Source of the DNA: an uncultured Actinomycetes bacterium
GTDB lineage: Bacteria > Actinomycetota > Thermoleophilia > Gaiellales > Gaiellaceae
Length of the DNA: 10,199 nucleotides
Assembly: GCA_903930195.1 (NCBI GenBank)
Contig: CAIYXH010000158.1
Coordinates: forward strand, 1 to 10,199
Direction: 5' to 3'
In this document: positions 1 to 6,849 of the stretch, one piece after another
Position numbering within the stretch: the first letter of the stretch is position 1
Layout: every line of letters begins with the position of its first letter
Notes under the pieces: generated by a model
Databases searched by the model: none
What the model was told of the DNA's origin: nothing
The model's input: the letters and a program-made list of their open reading frames with translations, nothing else
Program-made: the position numbers and the translations under genes

Positions 1-1151
1 AGCTCGAAGCGGGGCCGCAAAACGCGCTGTCGATTCATGTAACGCTCGTGCCGTACATCGCCTCGGCCGGCGAGCTGAAGACGAAGCCGACGCAGCACTC
101 GGTCAACGAGCTGCGCCGCATCGGCATCCATCCCGACGTGCTCATCTGCCGCTCGATCGAGCCGCTCACCACGGAGATCCGCGACAAGATCGCGCTCTTC
201 GCCGACGTCGACTCCGAGGCCGTGATCTCGGCCATGGACGTCGCCGACGTCTACCTCGTGCCGAAGGCACTCCAGGCGCAGGGCCTCGACCGCCTCGTCT
301 GCGAGCGGCTCGGGCTCCCCGACACGGAGGCCGAGCTCGGCGAATGGGACGAGCTCGTCGACCGGCTCGACGAGCGCAGCACGGACATCGAGATCGCGCT
401 CGTCGGCAAGTACGTCAAGCTCCACGACGCGTATCTCTCGGTGCACGAGGCGCTCAAGCACGCCGGGATCCATAACGGCTGTCGCGTCAACGTGCGCTGG
501 GTCGACGCCGAGAACATGACGCTCGACGAGGCGCGCGCCGAGCTCGCGGATGTCGACGGCGTCCTCGTGCCCGGCGGCTTCGGCTCGCGCGGGTGGGAAG
601 GCAAGATCCTCGCCTGCCGCGTCGCACGGGAGGACGAGATCCCGTACCTCGGCATCTGCCTCGGCATGCACGTCGCCGTCTCGGAGTTCGCGCGCCACGT
701 CTGCGGTCTCGACGGCGCCAACTCGACCGAGATGGATCCCGAGACCCCGCACGCCGTGATCGACCTGCTCCCCGAGCAGAAGGACGTCGAGGATCTCGGC
801 GGCACGATGCGGCTCGGCGCGGAGGCCGTCGCGCTCGCCGAGGACACGCGCACGCGTGATGTCTACGGCGACAAGGCCGTGATCATGGAGCGCCACCGTC
901 ACCGCTACGAAGTGAACAACGCGTTCCGCGCCCGCCTCGTCGAGGCGGGGCTCGTGATCAGCGGCACCTTCGAGGAGGGCCGGCTCGTCGAGATCGTCGA
1001 GCTCCCCGGCCATCCGTGGTTCGTCGCCTCGCAGTTCCACCCCGAATTCAAGTCGCGGCCGACGCGCCCGGCACCGCTCTTTCGCGAGTTCGTCGCGGCC
1101 GCCCTCGCACGCTCGCGCGACCGCGCCGGCGACCGCGTCGAAGTCGCCTAG
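1..1151 (+). CDS. pyrG: CTP synthase, 5'-truncated by window edge
   Basis: CTP synthase makes CTP from UTP, ATP and glutamine in the cytoplasm, the last step of de novo pyrimidine nucleotide synthesis. The reading frame is open from base 3, so about 382 residues are visible; by comparison with the usual ~545, roughly 160 N-terminal residues, including the P-loop, lie outside the window. The visible part begins in the synthase domain with the family motif GELKTKPTQHSV (bases 69-104). It then passes through a linker into the class I glutamine amidotransferase domain, which starts near base 390 (IALVGKYVKLHDAY). The catalytic cysteine is in GICLGM (codon 657-659). The His and Glu of the triad are in QFHPEF (1038-1040 and 1044-1046). 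The family-specific ERHRHRYEVNN is also intact. The gene ends with TAG, 13 bp before the next start, so the downstream peptidase is probably co-transcribed. Identification is secure; only the N-terminus is missing. Confidence 0.97.
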   Translation, partial: LEAGPQNALSIHVTLVPYIASAGELKTKPTQHSVNELRRIGIHPDVLICRSIEPLTTEIRDKIALFADVDSEAVISAMDVADVYLVPKALQAQGLDRLVCERLGLPDTEAELGEWDELVDRLDERSTDIEIALVGKYVKLHDAYLSVHEALKHAGIHNGCRVNVRWVDAENMTLDEARAELADVDGVLVPGGFGSRGWEGKILACRVAREDEIPYLGICLGMHVAVSEFARHVCGLDGANSTEMDPETPHAVIDLLPEQKDVEDLGGTMRLGAEAVALAEDTRTRDVYGDKAVIMERHRHRYEVNNAFRARLVEAGLVISGTFEEGRLVEIVELPGHPWFVASQFHPEFKSRPTRPAPLFREFVAAALARSRDRAGDRVEVA

Positions 1152-1164
1152 CCGAGGCCGACGG

Positions 1165-2283
1165 ATGGCCTCGGAGGCACTCGACCTCTTCGTCGAGCTG
1201 GCGGCGATCCCGAGCCCGTCGGGCGAGGAGCGCGCCGTCGCCGACCGGGTGCTCGCCTACCTGCGCGATCTCGGGCTCGAGCCCGACGAGGACGGCACCG
1301 GCCCGCAGGTCGGCTCGACGATGGGGAACATCTACGTCGCGCTCTCACCGACAGTCGAGGGCGAGGCGCTCTTCTTCTGCGCTCACCTCGACACGGTACC
1401 GCCGGTCGATGCGACCGAGCCGGTCGTCGAGGACGGCATCGTCCGCAACGCCCGCGAGGCGATCCTCGGCGGCGACAACAAGGCTGCTGTCGTTGCGATG
1501 CTCGAGGCCGTTCGCCGCGTTCTCGCCGAAGGGCGGCCGCACGCCGGGATCGAGCTGCTGTTCACCTCGAAGGAAGAGGTCGGCCTGCTCGGCGCGTACG
1601 CCTTCGACCACACCCGGCTCCTCGCGCGGACGGGCTACGTCTACGACCAGGCTGCGGCCCCCGGCGAGATCATCCTGGGCGCACCGTCGTCCAACCAGAT
1701 CGAGATCACCTTCCACGGCCGTGCCGCGCACGCCGGCATGTTCCCCGAGGAGGGCCGCTCGGCCATCGCTGCCGCCGGACGCGCGCTCGCCGAGATGCGC
1801 CTCGGGCGGATCGACGAGGAGACGACCGCGAACGTCGGCCTGATCGAGGGCGGCACGGCGGCGAACATCGTCCCCGAGTGGTGCTCGCTCCTCGCCGAGG
1901 CCCGCTCGCACGACGAGGCCAAGCTCGCCGATCTCGTCCAGTCGATGCAGGACGCGCTCACCTTCGCGGCGGGAGTCGCCGAGTGCGACGTCGAGACGAA
2001 GATCCGCAAGACCTACCGCGCGTACCGCTTCGCCGAGAGCGACCTCGCCGTCCGCCTGGCTGCCACTGCGCTCGAGCGCTGCGGCTACCCGGTCACCTAC
2101 GCGCTCTCGGGCGGTGCCGCCGACGCGAACGTCTTCAACGAGCGCGGTCTTGCCTGCGTCAATCTCGCGAACGGCATGACCGACATCCACACCCCGGACG
2201 AGTCGATCTCCGTCGCCGATCTCGACGGGATGGTCGAGTTGACGCTCGCGCTCCTCGACGCAGCGGCGCAGCCCGCCGGCTGA
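1165..2283 (+). CDS. M20-family metallopeptidase, peptidase T-like
   Basis: This is a predicted cytoplasmic zinc-dependent aminopeptidase or related amidohydrolase of the M20 clan, closest in motif pattern to peptidase T-like proteins that release N-terminal residues from small peptides. All expected di-metal site elements are visible in the 372 residues: H74 and D76 in HLDTVPP, bridging D104 in GGDNKAA, the catalytic Glu pair E137-E138 in SKEEVGLLGA, D161 in YVYDQAA, and H342 in DIHTPDE. The lid/dimerisation domain spans roughly residues 175-285 and contains HGRAAHAG, whose second His (H189) commonly reaches into the partner's active site. There is no signal peptide. The ATG was chosen because it lies 13 bp after pyrG's stop and the protein then starts in register with the family; the ribosome site is weak (GAGG about 6 nt upstream). 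The exact substrate cannot be read from sequence. The downstream gene starts one base after this stop (TGA-C-GTG), which suggests translational coupling. Confidence 0.9.
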   Translation: MASEALDLFVELAAIPSPSGEERAVADRVLAYLRDLGLEPDEDGTGPQVGSTMGNIYVALSPTVEGEALFFCAHLDTVPPVDATEPVVEDGIVRNAREAILGGDNKAAVVAMLEAVRRVLAEGRPHAGIELLFTSKEEVGLLGAYAFDHTRLLARTGYVYDQAAAPGEIILGAPSSNQIEITFHGRAAHAGMFPEEGRSAIAAAGRALAEMRLGRIDEETTANVGLIEGGTAANIVPEWCSLLAEARSHDEAKLADLVQSMQDALTFAAGVAECDVETKIRKTYRAYRFAESDLAVRLAATALERCGYPVTYALSGGAADANVFNERGLACVNLANGMTDIHTPDESISVADLDGMVELTLALLDAAAQPAG

Positions 2284-2284
2284 C

Positions 2285-4357
2285 GTGAACCGCCGGCGCA
2301 CGGCCTTCGACCGTCTCCTCGGCGCGCTGCCGCTCGCCGGGCTCGTCCTCGCCGTGCTGATCTTCTACGGCGTCGAGGCGCACCTGCGCGTCTCGCCGTG
2401 GCTCTTCACCGACGAGCTCGAGTGGACGCAGGTCTCGCGGGCGATCTCCTCGACCGGCGAGGCCGCCAGGCGCGGCGATCCGACCTACTTCAAGTCGGTC
2501 TACGCCTATCTGATCGCCCCCGCCTGGTGGATCCACTCGACCGCGAGCGCGTATACCGCGATCAAGGCGATCAACGAGGTCGTGATGGTGCTCGCGGCGG
2601 TGCCGGCGTACTTGCTCTCACGCCTGCTCGTCTCGCGGCCGTGGGCGCTGGCCGTCGGGCTGCTGACGATCACGATCCCGTCGATGTCGTACGCGACCTC
2701 GATCGTCCCGGAGTCGCTCGCGTACACGTGGTTCACGCACTCCGCCTGGCTCGCGATCCGGGCGCTCGCCCGCCCGACCGTGCGGACGAGCGTGCCCGCC
2801 GTGCTCTGCGCCCTCCTCGGCGTCTTCGTGCGCAAGGAGTTCATCCTGCTCCCGTTCGTGCTCGTGCTCGCCGCTGCGGCCCACTGGGTGGCCGAGGGCG
2901 GGGAGTGGCGCGGGCGCTTCGTCACGCGCCGCGAGCGCGAACGCGCCGCCGTGACCGTCGGGATCGTCGTCGCGGGCGTCGCCTATCTGGTCCTGTTCGT
3001 CTCCCAGTCGCGGGCGGTCGGCTCCTACGTCAACGGCCACACGTTCCACTACGGCGTACTCGCAGCCGGCGCTTTCACGGTCGGGCTCGGGGTGATCCCG
3101 GTGATCGCCTCGGCCGCCGCGCTCCACCTGCCCGAGCGGCGCAGCGAGGCGGCCTATCGCGCCTTCGTCCTCTACGCGCCGATCTGCACCCTCGCCTTCG
3201 TGCTCTACAGCGCGGGGAAGACGACGTACCTCGGCAAGGTCTACATCGCCTCGATCGAGGAGCGGAACGTCTTCTACCTCTCGCCGCTCGTGCTGCTCGG
3301 CCTGGCGCTCGCGTTCTCGGCGCGCCGTCTCGACTGGCGGATCCTCGTCGTCGCCACTGTGGTCGTGACGTATCTCATGTGGCCGTCGGAGTTCGAGCAG
3401 GGCGTCCCGTACTTCGAGGCGCCGGGGCTCGCGATCCTCACCGTCGCGAACCGCGACTTCCGCTGGGACGTGACCGACTTCCACTGGCTGCTTGCCGGGG
3501 TCGCGCTTGTCGGCCTCGGGCTGCTGGCGACGCGCGGCCGGCGCTTCGTCCCGGTGCTCGCGGCGTTTCTCGTCTGCGCCTGGATGGTGACGGGTGAGAT
3601 CCAGGAGACGATCGGCAACGACCAGCTCGCGCGCGGCTACGAGGGACAGATCCCCACGCATGCGAACTGGGTCGACCAGGCCGCTGGCGGGAACCACGTC
3701 ACGTTCCTCGGGGAGGGCGTTGCGGTCGTCCCGTTCTGGCTCACCGAGTTCTGGAACCGCTCTGTTGATCGGGTCGCCCGGCTGGACGACAGTCAGGTGC
3801 TTCCGGGCCCGATCATCGGCCCCGGCCTCGTCTCGACCGACGGCACGCTGTCGTCGGATCCCGGGAATCGCTACGTCCTTGCAACCGGCGGCATCGCGCT
3901 GCAGGGGAACGTCGTCGCGAAGGAGGACGGGCCGGGCGGGTACGAGTACACGCTCTACCGCACGACGAATCCCTGGCGGATCGCAAGCGAAACCCAGGGA
4001 CTCACGTCCGACGGTTGGGCGGTGAACTGGGCCACGTTCACCCTCCTCGGAAAGCCACGGCGCGGGACGATGGTGGTGACGGTCGGCCGCGCGGCGTACA
4101 AGGGAAATGCGCGTCCCGCCCTCGTTCATATCTCGGTTGGAACGGTGCGCATCGACCGGCACCAGGCAGCGGCGATCGGGCGAACGACGGCGGCCGCAAC
4201 GCTGACGGTTCGCAACGGCGCGACGCTCGTGCGGCGCTTCCCCGTGGAGACGCCAACGCGAGTCGTGGTGCGCAATCGGGGTACGTTTGTCGCTCCCGAC
4301 GACGGCCGTACGCTCGGCGTGCAGGTCTCGTTCCGCTTCGTCCCGGACTCCGACTAA
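2285..4357 (+). CDS. Multi-pass membrane protein, GT-C glycosyltransferase-like
   Basis: This is a 690-residue integral membrane protein of uncertain function. After a short basic N-terminus (MNRRR), hydrophobic segments recur across residues ~12-436, roughly a dozen spans (for example ~12-30, 97-116, 170-202, 222-241, 255-281, 292-311, 331-345, 353-366, 400-436). The loop after the first span carries an acidic pair in FTDELEW (D43, E44). That is where GT-C enzymes (PMT/ArnT/GT39-like), which use polyprenyl-phosphate sugar donors, keep their catalytic acid. From ~437 to 690 the protein appears soluble and beta-rich, and by topology is probably outside the cytoplasm; this would suit acceptor or carbohydrate binding. 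The GTG start is one base after the peptidase stop; another in-frame start would cut into the first membrane span. A GT-C role is inferred from architecture, with no signature that fixes donor or acceptor. An O-antigen ligase-like or purely structural envelope role remains possible. Confidence 0.65.
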   Translation: MNRRRTAFDRLLGALPLAGLVLAVLIFYGVEAHLRVSPWLFTDELEWTQVSRAISSTGEAARRGDPTYFKSVYAYLIAPAWWIHSTASAYTAIKAINEVVMVLAAVPAYLLSRLLVSRPWALAVGLLTITIPSMSYATSIVPESLAYTWFTHSAWLAIRALARPTVRTSVPAVLCALLGVFVRKEFILLPFVLVLAAAAHWVAEGGEWRGRFVTRRERERAAVTVGIVVAGVAYLVLFVSQSRAVGSYVNGHTFHYGVLAAGAFTVGLGVIPVIASAAALHLPERRSEAAYRAFVLYAPICTLAFVLYSAGKTTYLGKVYIASIEERNVFYLSPLVLLGLALAFSARRLDWRILVVATVVVTYLMWPSEFEQGVPYFEAPGLAILTVANRDFRWDVTDFHWLLAGVALVGLGLLATRGRRFVPVLAAFLVCAWMVTGEIQETIGNDQLARGYEGQIPTHANWVDQAAGGNHVTFLGEGVAVVPFWLTEFWNRSVDRVARLDDSQVLPGPIIGPGLVSTDGTLSSDPGNRYVLATGGIALQGNVVAKEDGPGGYEYTLYRTTNPWRIASETQGLTSDGWAVNWATFTLLGKPRRGTMVVTVGRAAYKGNARPALVHISVGTVRIDRHQAAAIGRTTAAATLTVRNGATLVRRFPVETPTRVVVRNRGTFVAPDDGRTLGVQVSFRFVPDSD

Positions 4358-4366
4358 CCGTCGCGG

Positions 4367-4381
4367 TATGGTCTGCCTCCC
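4367..4381 (+). promoter_or_regulatory. Probable near-leaderless promoter of ald
   Basis: A TATGGT hexamer (4367-4372) fits the actinobacterial -10 pattern TANNNT and lies 9 nt before the GTG start of alanine dehydrogenase. Transcription beginning 6-8 nt after it would leave a leader of 1-3 nt at most. No purine-rich Shine-Dalgarno precedes the start: the bases between are CTGCCTCCC. A convincing -35 is not evident at 16-18 bp. The 24-bp gap after the membrane protein gene means read-through from upstream is also possible. Confidence 0.45.
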
Positions 4382-5491
4382 GTGAAGATCGGCGTCGCCA
4401 AAGAGATCAAGACCGAGGAGTACCGCGTCGCGTTGACTCCTGCCGGAGCGCTCGAGCTCGCGAACCGGGGGCATGAGGTGCTGATCGAGACCGGCGCCGG
4501 CAGTGGCAGCGCCTTTCCCGACGCCGCCTACGAAGCTGTCGGCGCGCGGATCGGCTCCGTCGACGACGTGTGGGCCTCCGAGCTCGTGCTCAAGGTCAAG
4601 GAGCCGATTGCGGCCGAGTACGGCCGGCTGCGCGAGGGCCTGACGCTCTTCACCTACCTGCACATCGCCGCCGACGAGCCGCTCACACGTGCGCTGCTCG
4701 ACTCGGGTGTCACCGCTGTCGCCTACGAGACCGTCGAGACGGGGCGGGGCGCGCTGCCGCTCCTGGCGCCGATGTCCGAGGTCGCCGGCCGCCTCGCCTC
4801 CCAGGCGGGCGCGTCGTTCCTCGAGAAGCCGAAGGGCGGACGCGGGTTGCTGCTCGGCGGTGTCGCTGGTGTCGCGCCCGGCAAGGTCGTCGTGATCGGC
4901 GGCGGGATCGTCGGCTACAACGCCGCGATCATCGCGCTCGGCCTCGGCGCCCAGGTCACGATCCTCGAGCGCTCGATCGACCGCATGCGCCACCTCGAGG
5001 AGATCCTCTCAGGCCGCGTCTCGCTGCTGATGTCCTCGACGCTCGAGATCGCAGCCGCGGTCGCCGAAGCCGATGTCGTCGTCGGCGCGGTGCTGATTCC
5101 AGGCGCGCTCGCCCCGAAGCTCGTCACGCGCGAGATGATTGCGTCGATGCAGCCCGGCGCGGTCGTCGTCGACGTTGCGATCGACCAGGGCGGCTGCTTC
5201 GAGACCTCGCACGCGACAACCCACACCGATCCGGTCTACGTCGTCGACGGCGTCACGCACTACTGCGTCGCGAATATGCCCGGCGCCGTGCCGATCACCT
5301 CCACGAAGGCGCTGACGAACGCGACGCTCCCGTACGTCGAGGCGATCGCGAACAAGGGCCTCGCCGCCGCTGTCGCCGCGGATCCCGCGCTCGCGAAGGG
5401 CGTCAACGTCGTCGGCGGCAAGCTGACGTACGCCGCTGTCGCCGAGGCTCACGGCCTCGACTACACGCCGCTCGAGGGACTGTCCCTGTAA
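4382..5491 (+). CDS. ald: Alanine dehydrogenase
   Basis: The enzyme catalyses NAD-dependent, reversible oxidative deamination of L-alanine to pyruvate and ammonium in the cytoplasm, linking amino-acid catabolism, nitrogen assimilation and NADH balance. The 369-residue length is normal for the family. The substrate-site residues match the Mycobacterium tuberculosis enzyme as I remember it: R15 (EYRVALTP), K73 (LKVKEP), H94 (YLHIAA) and D268 in VAIDQGGCFE. The Rossmann glycine motif is GGGIVG (173-178). The second beta strand ends in acidic E196 (TILERS), as expected for NAD rather than NADP. LAPMSEVAGRLA and YCVANMPGAVP..ST.ALTNAT are further family signatures. The start is GTG, since MKIGVAKEIK aligns with the conserved N-terminus. 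Oddly, the last residues (EGLSL) and the stop codon are encoded inside a hairpin that also looks like the transcription terminator. Expression is probably driven by its own promoter just upstream. Confidence 0.96.
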   Translation: MKIGVAKEIKTEEYRVALTPAGALELANRGHEVLIETGAGSGSAFPDAAYEAVGARIGSVDDVWASELVLKVKEPIAAEYGRLREGLTLFTYLHIAADEPLTRALLDSGVTAVAYETVETGRGALPLLAPMSEVAGRLASQAGASFLEKPKGGRGLLLGGVAGVAPGKVVVIGGGIVGYNAAIIALGLGAQVTILERSIDRMRHLEEILSGRVSLLMSSTLEIAAAVAEADVVVGAVLIPGALAPKLVTREMIASMQPGAVVVDVAIDQGGCFETSHATTHTDPVYVVDGVTHYCVANMPGAVPITSTKALTNATLPYVEAIANKGLAAAVAADPALAKGVNVVGGKLTYAAVAEAHGLDYTPLEGLSL

Positions 5492-5509
5492 AGGGGCTGT
5501 CCCGGTTTT
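5476..5509 (+). terminator. Hairpin with stop codon in loop and T-tract, ald terminator
   Basis: Arm one, GGGACTGTCCCT (5476-5487), pairs with arm two, AGGGGCTGTCCC (5492-5503), over 12 positions with one T-T mismatch and one T-G wobble. The GTAA loop (5488-5491) contains ald's TAA stop. GGTTTT (5504-5509) follows at once, which fits intrinsic termination of the plus-strand transcript. Each arm also contains a CTGTCCC core, so the element may be a repeat-derived (REP-like) sequence. The minus-strand microprotein gene ends 10 bp beyond the hairpin, and its transcript would run into the same structure, but without a T-tract on that side. Confidence 0.7.
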
Positions 5510-5512
5510 GAC

Positions 5513-5659
5513 CTAGTCCGTCTTCGGGGCAGCCGGCTTCGGCTGCGCGCTCTTCGGCTTCGGGCTGATCTTGACGACGGTCCAGGTGATGCTCGCCGCA
5601 AGCGCGACGACACCGACGATGAAGACGACCAGTCCGAGGAGTCCGAGTGCGGTGCTCAT
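5513..5659 (-). CDS. 48-residue single-span membrane microprotein
   Basis: Reading the minus strand from the ATG at 5659 to TAG at 5513 gives 48 residues. A short N-terminus is followed by one hydrophobic segment, about residues 5-29 (LGLLGLVVFIVGVVALAAS then ITWTVV). The tail is Lys/Pro/Ala-rich and basic (KISPKPKSAQPKPAAPKTD). The lysine-rich end suggests the C-terminus faces the cytoplasm. I do not recognise a family and assign no function. Support for a real gene: it exactly fills an otherwise non-coding gap between ald (convergent, 21 bp apart) and deoB (divergent, 19 bp apart), has a classic membrane-helix composition, and has a TATCCT -10-like box 8 nt before the start. No Shine-Dalgarno is obvious. 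Small hydrophobic proteins with KP/AP-rich tails are common in actinobacteria, often as envelope or complex-stabilising components, but any such role here is inference. Confidence 0.7.
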   Translation of the reverse strand: MSTALGLLGLVVFIVGVVALAASITWTVVKISPKPKSAQPKPAAPKTD

Positions 5660-5673
5660 GCGTCCGTAGGATA
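5660..5673 (-). promoter_or_regulatory. -10 element for the microprotein, overlapping deoB's
   Basis: On the minus strand, TATCCT (5673 to 5668) lies 8 nt before the microprotein's ATG. It overlaps the deoB -10 by five base pairs: the plus-strand heptamer TAGGATA reads as TANNNT in both directions. Symmetrical -10 boxes of this kind are a known source of divergent transcription in bacteria. Assignment rests on position and sequence alone. Confidence 0.4.
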
Positions 5674-5678
5674 GCCCC
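5667..5678 (+). promoter_or_regulatory. Leaderless promoter -10 of deoB
   Basis: TAGGAT (5667-5672) matches TANNNT and ends exactly 6 nt before the GTG start of deoB (5679). Initiation at the usual distance would therefore place the first transcribed base on the start codon. There is no Shine-Dalgarno in the AGCCCC between them. No clear -35 is present 16-18 bp upstream, where the minus-strand microprotein gene begins. Confidence 0.5.
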
Positions 5679-6848
5679 GTGGCGCGTGCATGCGTGATCG
5701 TGCTGGATGCGGTTGGGGTCGGAGCGCTTCCCGACGCAGCCGACTACGGCGATGAGGGCTCGAACACCCTCGGCAACGTCGCGCGCGCCGTCGGCGGTCT
5801 CGACCTGCCGACGCTCGAGGCGCTCGGCCTCGGAAACGTCGAGCCGCTCGAGGGTTGCGCCCCGAATGCGGGTGCGCCCGCAATCGCCGGACGGCTCGTC
5901 GAGCGCTCGCGCGGCAAGGACACGACGACGGGCCACTGGGAGCTGATGGGCATCGTCACGCCGCAGGCGATGCCGACCTATCCGCACGGCTTTCCCGACG
6001 ACGTGATCGACCCGTTCATGAACCAGACGGGCCGCGGTGTCCTCGGGAACGTCCCCGCAAGCGGCACCGAGATCATCGACGAGCTCGGCGAGGAGCATCA
6101 GCGCACCGGCAAGTGGATCGTCTACACGAGCGCCGACTCGGTCTTCCAGATCGCCGCGCACGAAGAGACCGTCCCGCTCGACGAGCTCTACGACGCGTGC
6201 AAGGTTGCCCGCGGGCTCCTGACCGGCAAGCACGCCGTCGGGCGCGTCATCGCGCGTCCGTTCGTCGGCGAGCCCGGCAACTACACCCGCACACCGAACC
6301 GCCACGACTACTCGCTCGAGCCGCCCCGCCCGAACTACCTCTCGCTGCTCGGCGCTGCCGGCCAGAAGGTCTACGGCGTCGGCAAGATCTCCGACATCTT
6401 CGCGGGCTGCGACGTCGACGAGTCGTTCCCGACGAAGTCGAACGTCGACGGGATCCAGCGCACCGAGGAGCTCCTGCGCACGGTCGACGAGGGCTTCGTC
6501 TTCGTCAACCTCGTCGAGACGGACATGCTCTGGGGGCACCGGAACGATCCCGAGAACTTCCATCGCTGCCTCCAGGACTTCGACCGCCGGCTGCCCGGGA
6601 TCCTCGACGCGCTGCGCGACGACGACCTGCTGATCGTCACCTCCGACCACGGCTGCGATCCGACGACGCCCGGGAGCGACCACTCGCGCGAGCACGCGAT
6701 GCTGCTCGCCTACGTCCACGGGCGGAACGCCGGTGGACGCCTCCACGAGGGCGGCACGTTCGCCGACATCGGCGCGACGGTGAACGCGTGGCTCGGCGGC
6801 AAGGCTCCGGGGAAGGGTGTGCCCGGCACCCCGATCGTCGCTCGCTGA
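5679..6848 (+). CDS. deoB: Phosphopentomutase
   Basis: DeoB moves the phosphate of ribose-1-phosphate or deoxyribose-1-phosphate to the 5 position in the cytoplasm, feeding nucleoside-derived sugar into the pentose phosphate pathway or deoxyribose-phosphate aldolase. The 389-residue protein is full length for this alkaline-phosphatase-superfamily enzyme. The N-terminal metal motif is VIVLDAVGVGALPDA (D10). The phospho-acceptor threonine region is GKDTTTGHWELMG (80-91). The expected di-manganese ligands are D282 and H287 (TDMLWGHRND), D323 and H324 (TSDHGCDPT), and H335 (SDHSREH); the spacing matches the Bacillus enzyme as I remember it. The cap domain spans roughly residues 95-215. GTG is chosen as start because MARACVIVLD begins at the conserved strand and a -10 box sits 6 nt upstream. 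Its stop is one base from deoA's start, so the two form an operon. Confidence 0.96.
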   Translation: MARACVIVLDAVGVGALPDAADYGDEGSNTLGNVARAVGGLDLPTLEALGLGNVEPLEGCAPNAGAPAIAGRLVERSRGKDTTTGHWELMGIVTPQAMPTYPHGFPDDVIDPFMNQTGRGVLGNVPASGTEIIDELGEEHQRTGKWIVYTSADSVFQIAAHEETVPLDELYDACKVARGLLTGKHAVGRVIARPFVGEPGNYTRTPNRHDYSLEPPRPNYLSLLGAAGQKVYGVGKISDIFAGCDVDESFPTKSNVDGIQRTEELLRTVDEGFVFVNLVETDMLWGHRNDPENFHRCLQDFDRRLPGILDALRDDDLLIVTSDHGCDPTTPGSDHSREHAMLLAYVHGRNAGGRLHEGGTFADIGATVNAWLGGKAPGKGVPGTPIVAR

Positions 6849-6849
6849 C

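Noticed and set aside
2618..4993. Very long open frame on the minus strand (791 codons) opposite the membrane protein and ald genes
   Set aside because: The translation is dominated by Arg, Asp, Glu and Gly with no fold-like pattern, typical of the antisense of GC-rich genes. The plus strand holds two convincing proteins across the same bases.
6817..6849. Upstream GTG start for deoA adding 11 residues
   Set aside because: It overlaps deoB coding sequence, and the extra residues do not resemble family N-termini; GTG at 6850 aligns and couples to the deoB stop.
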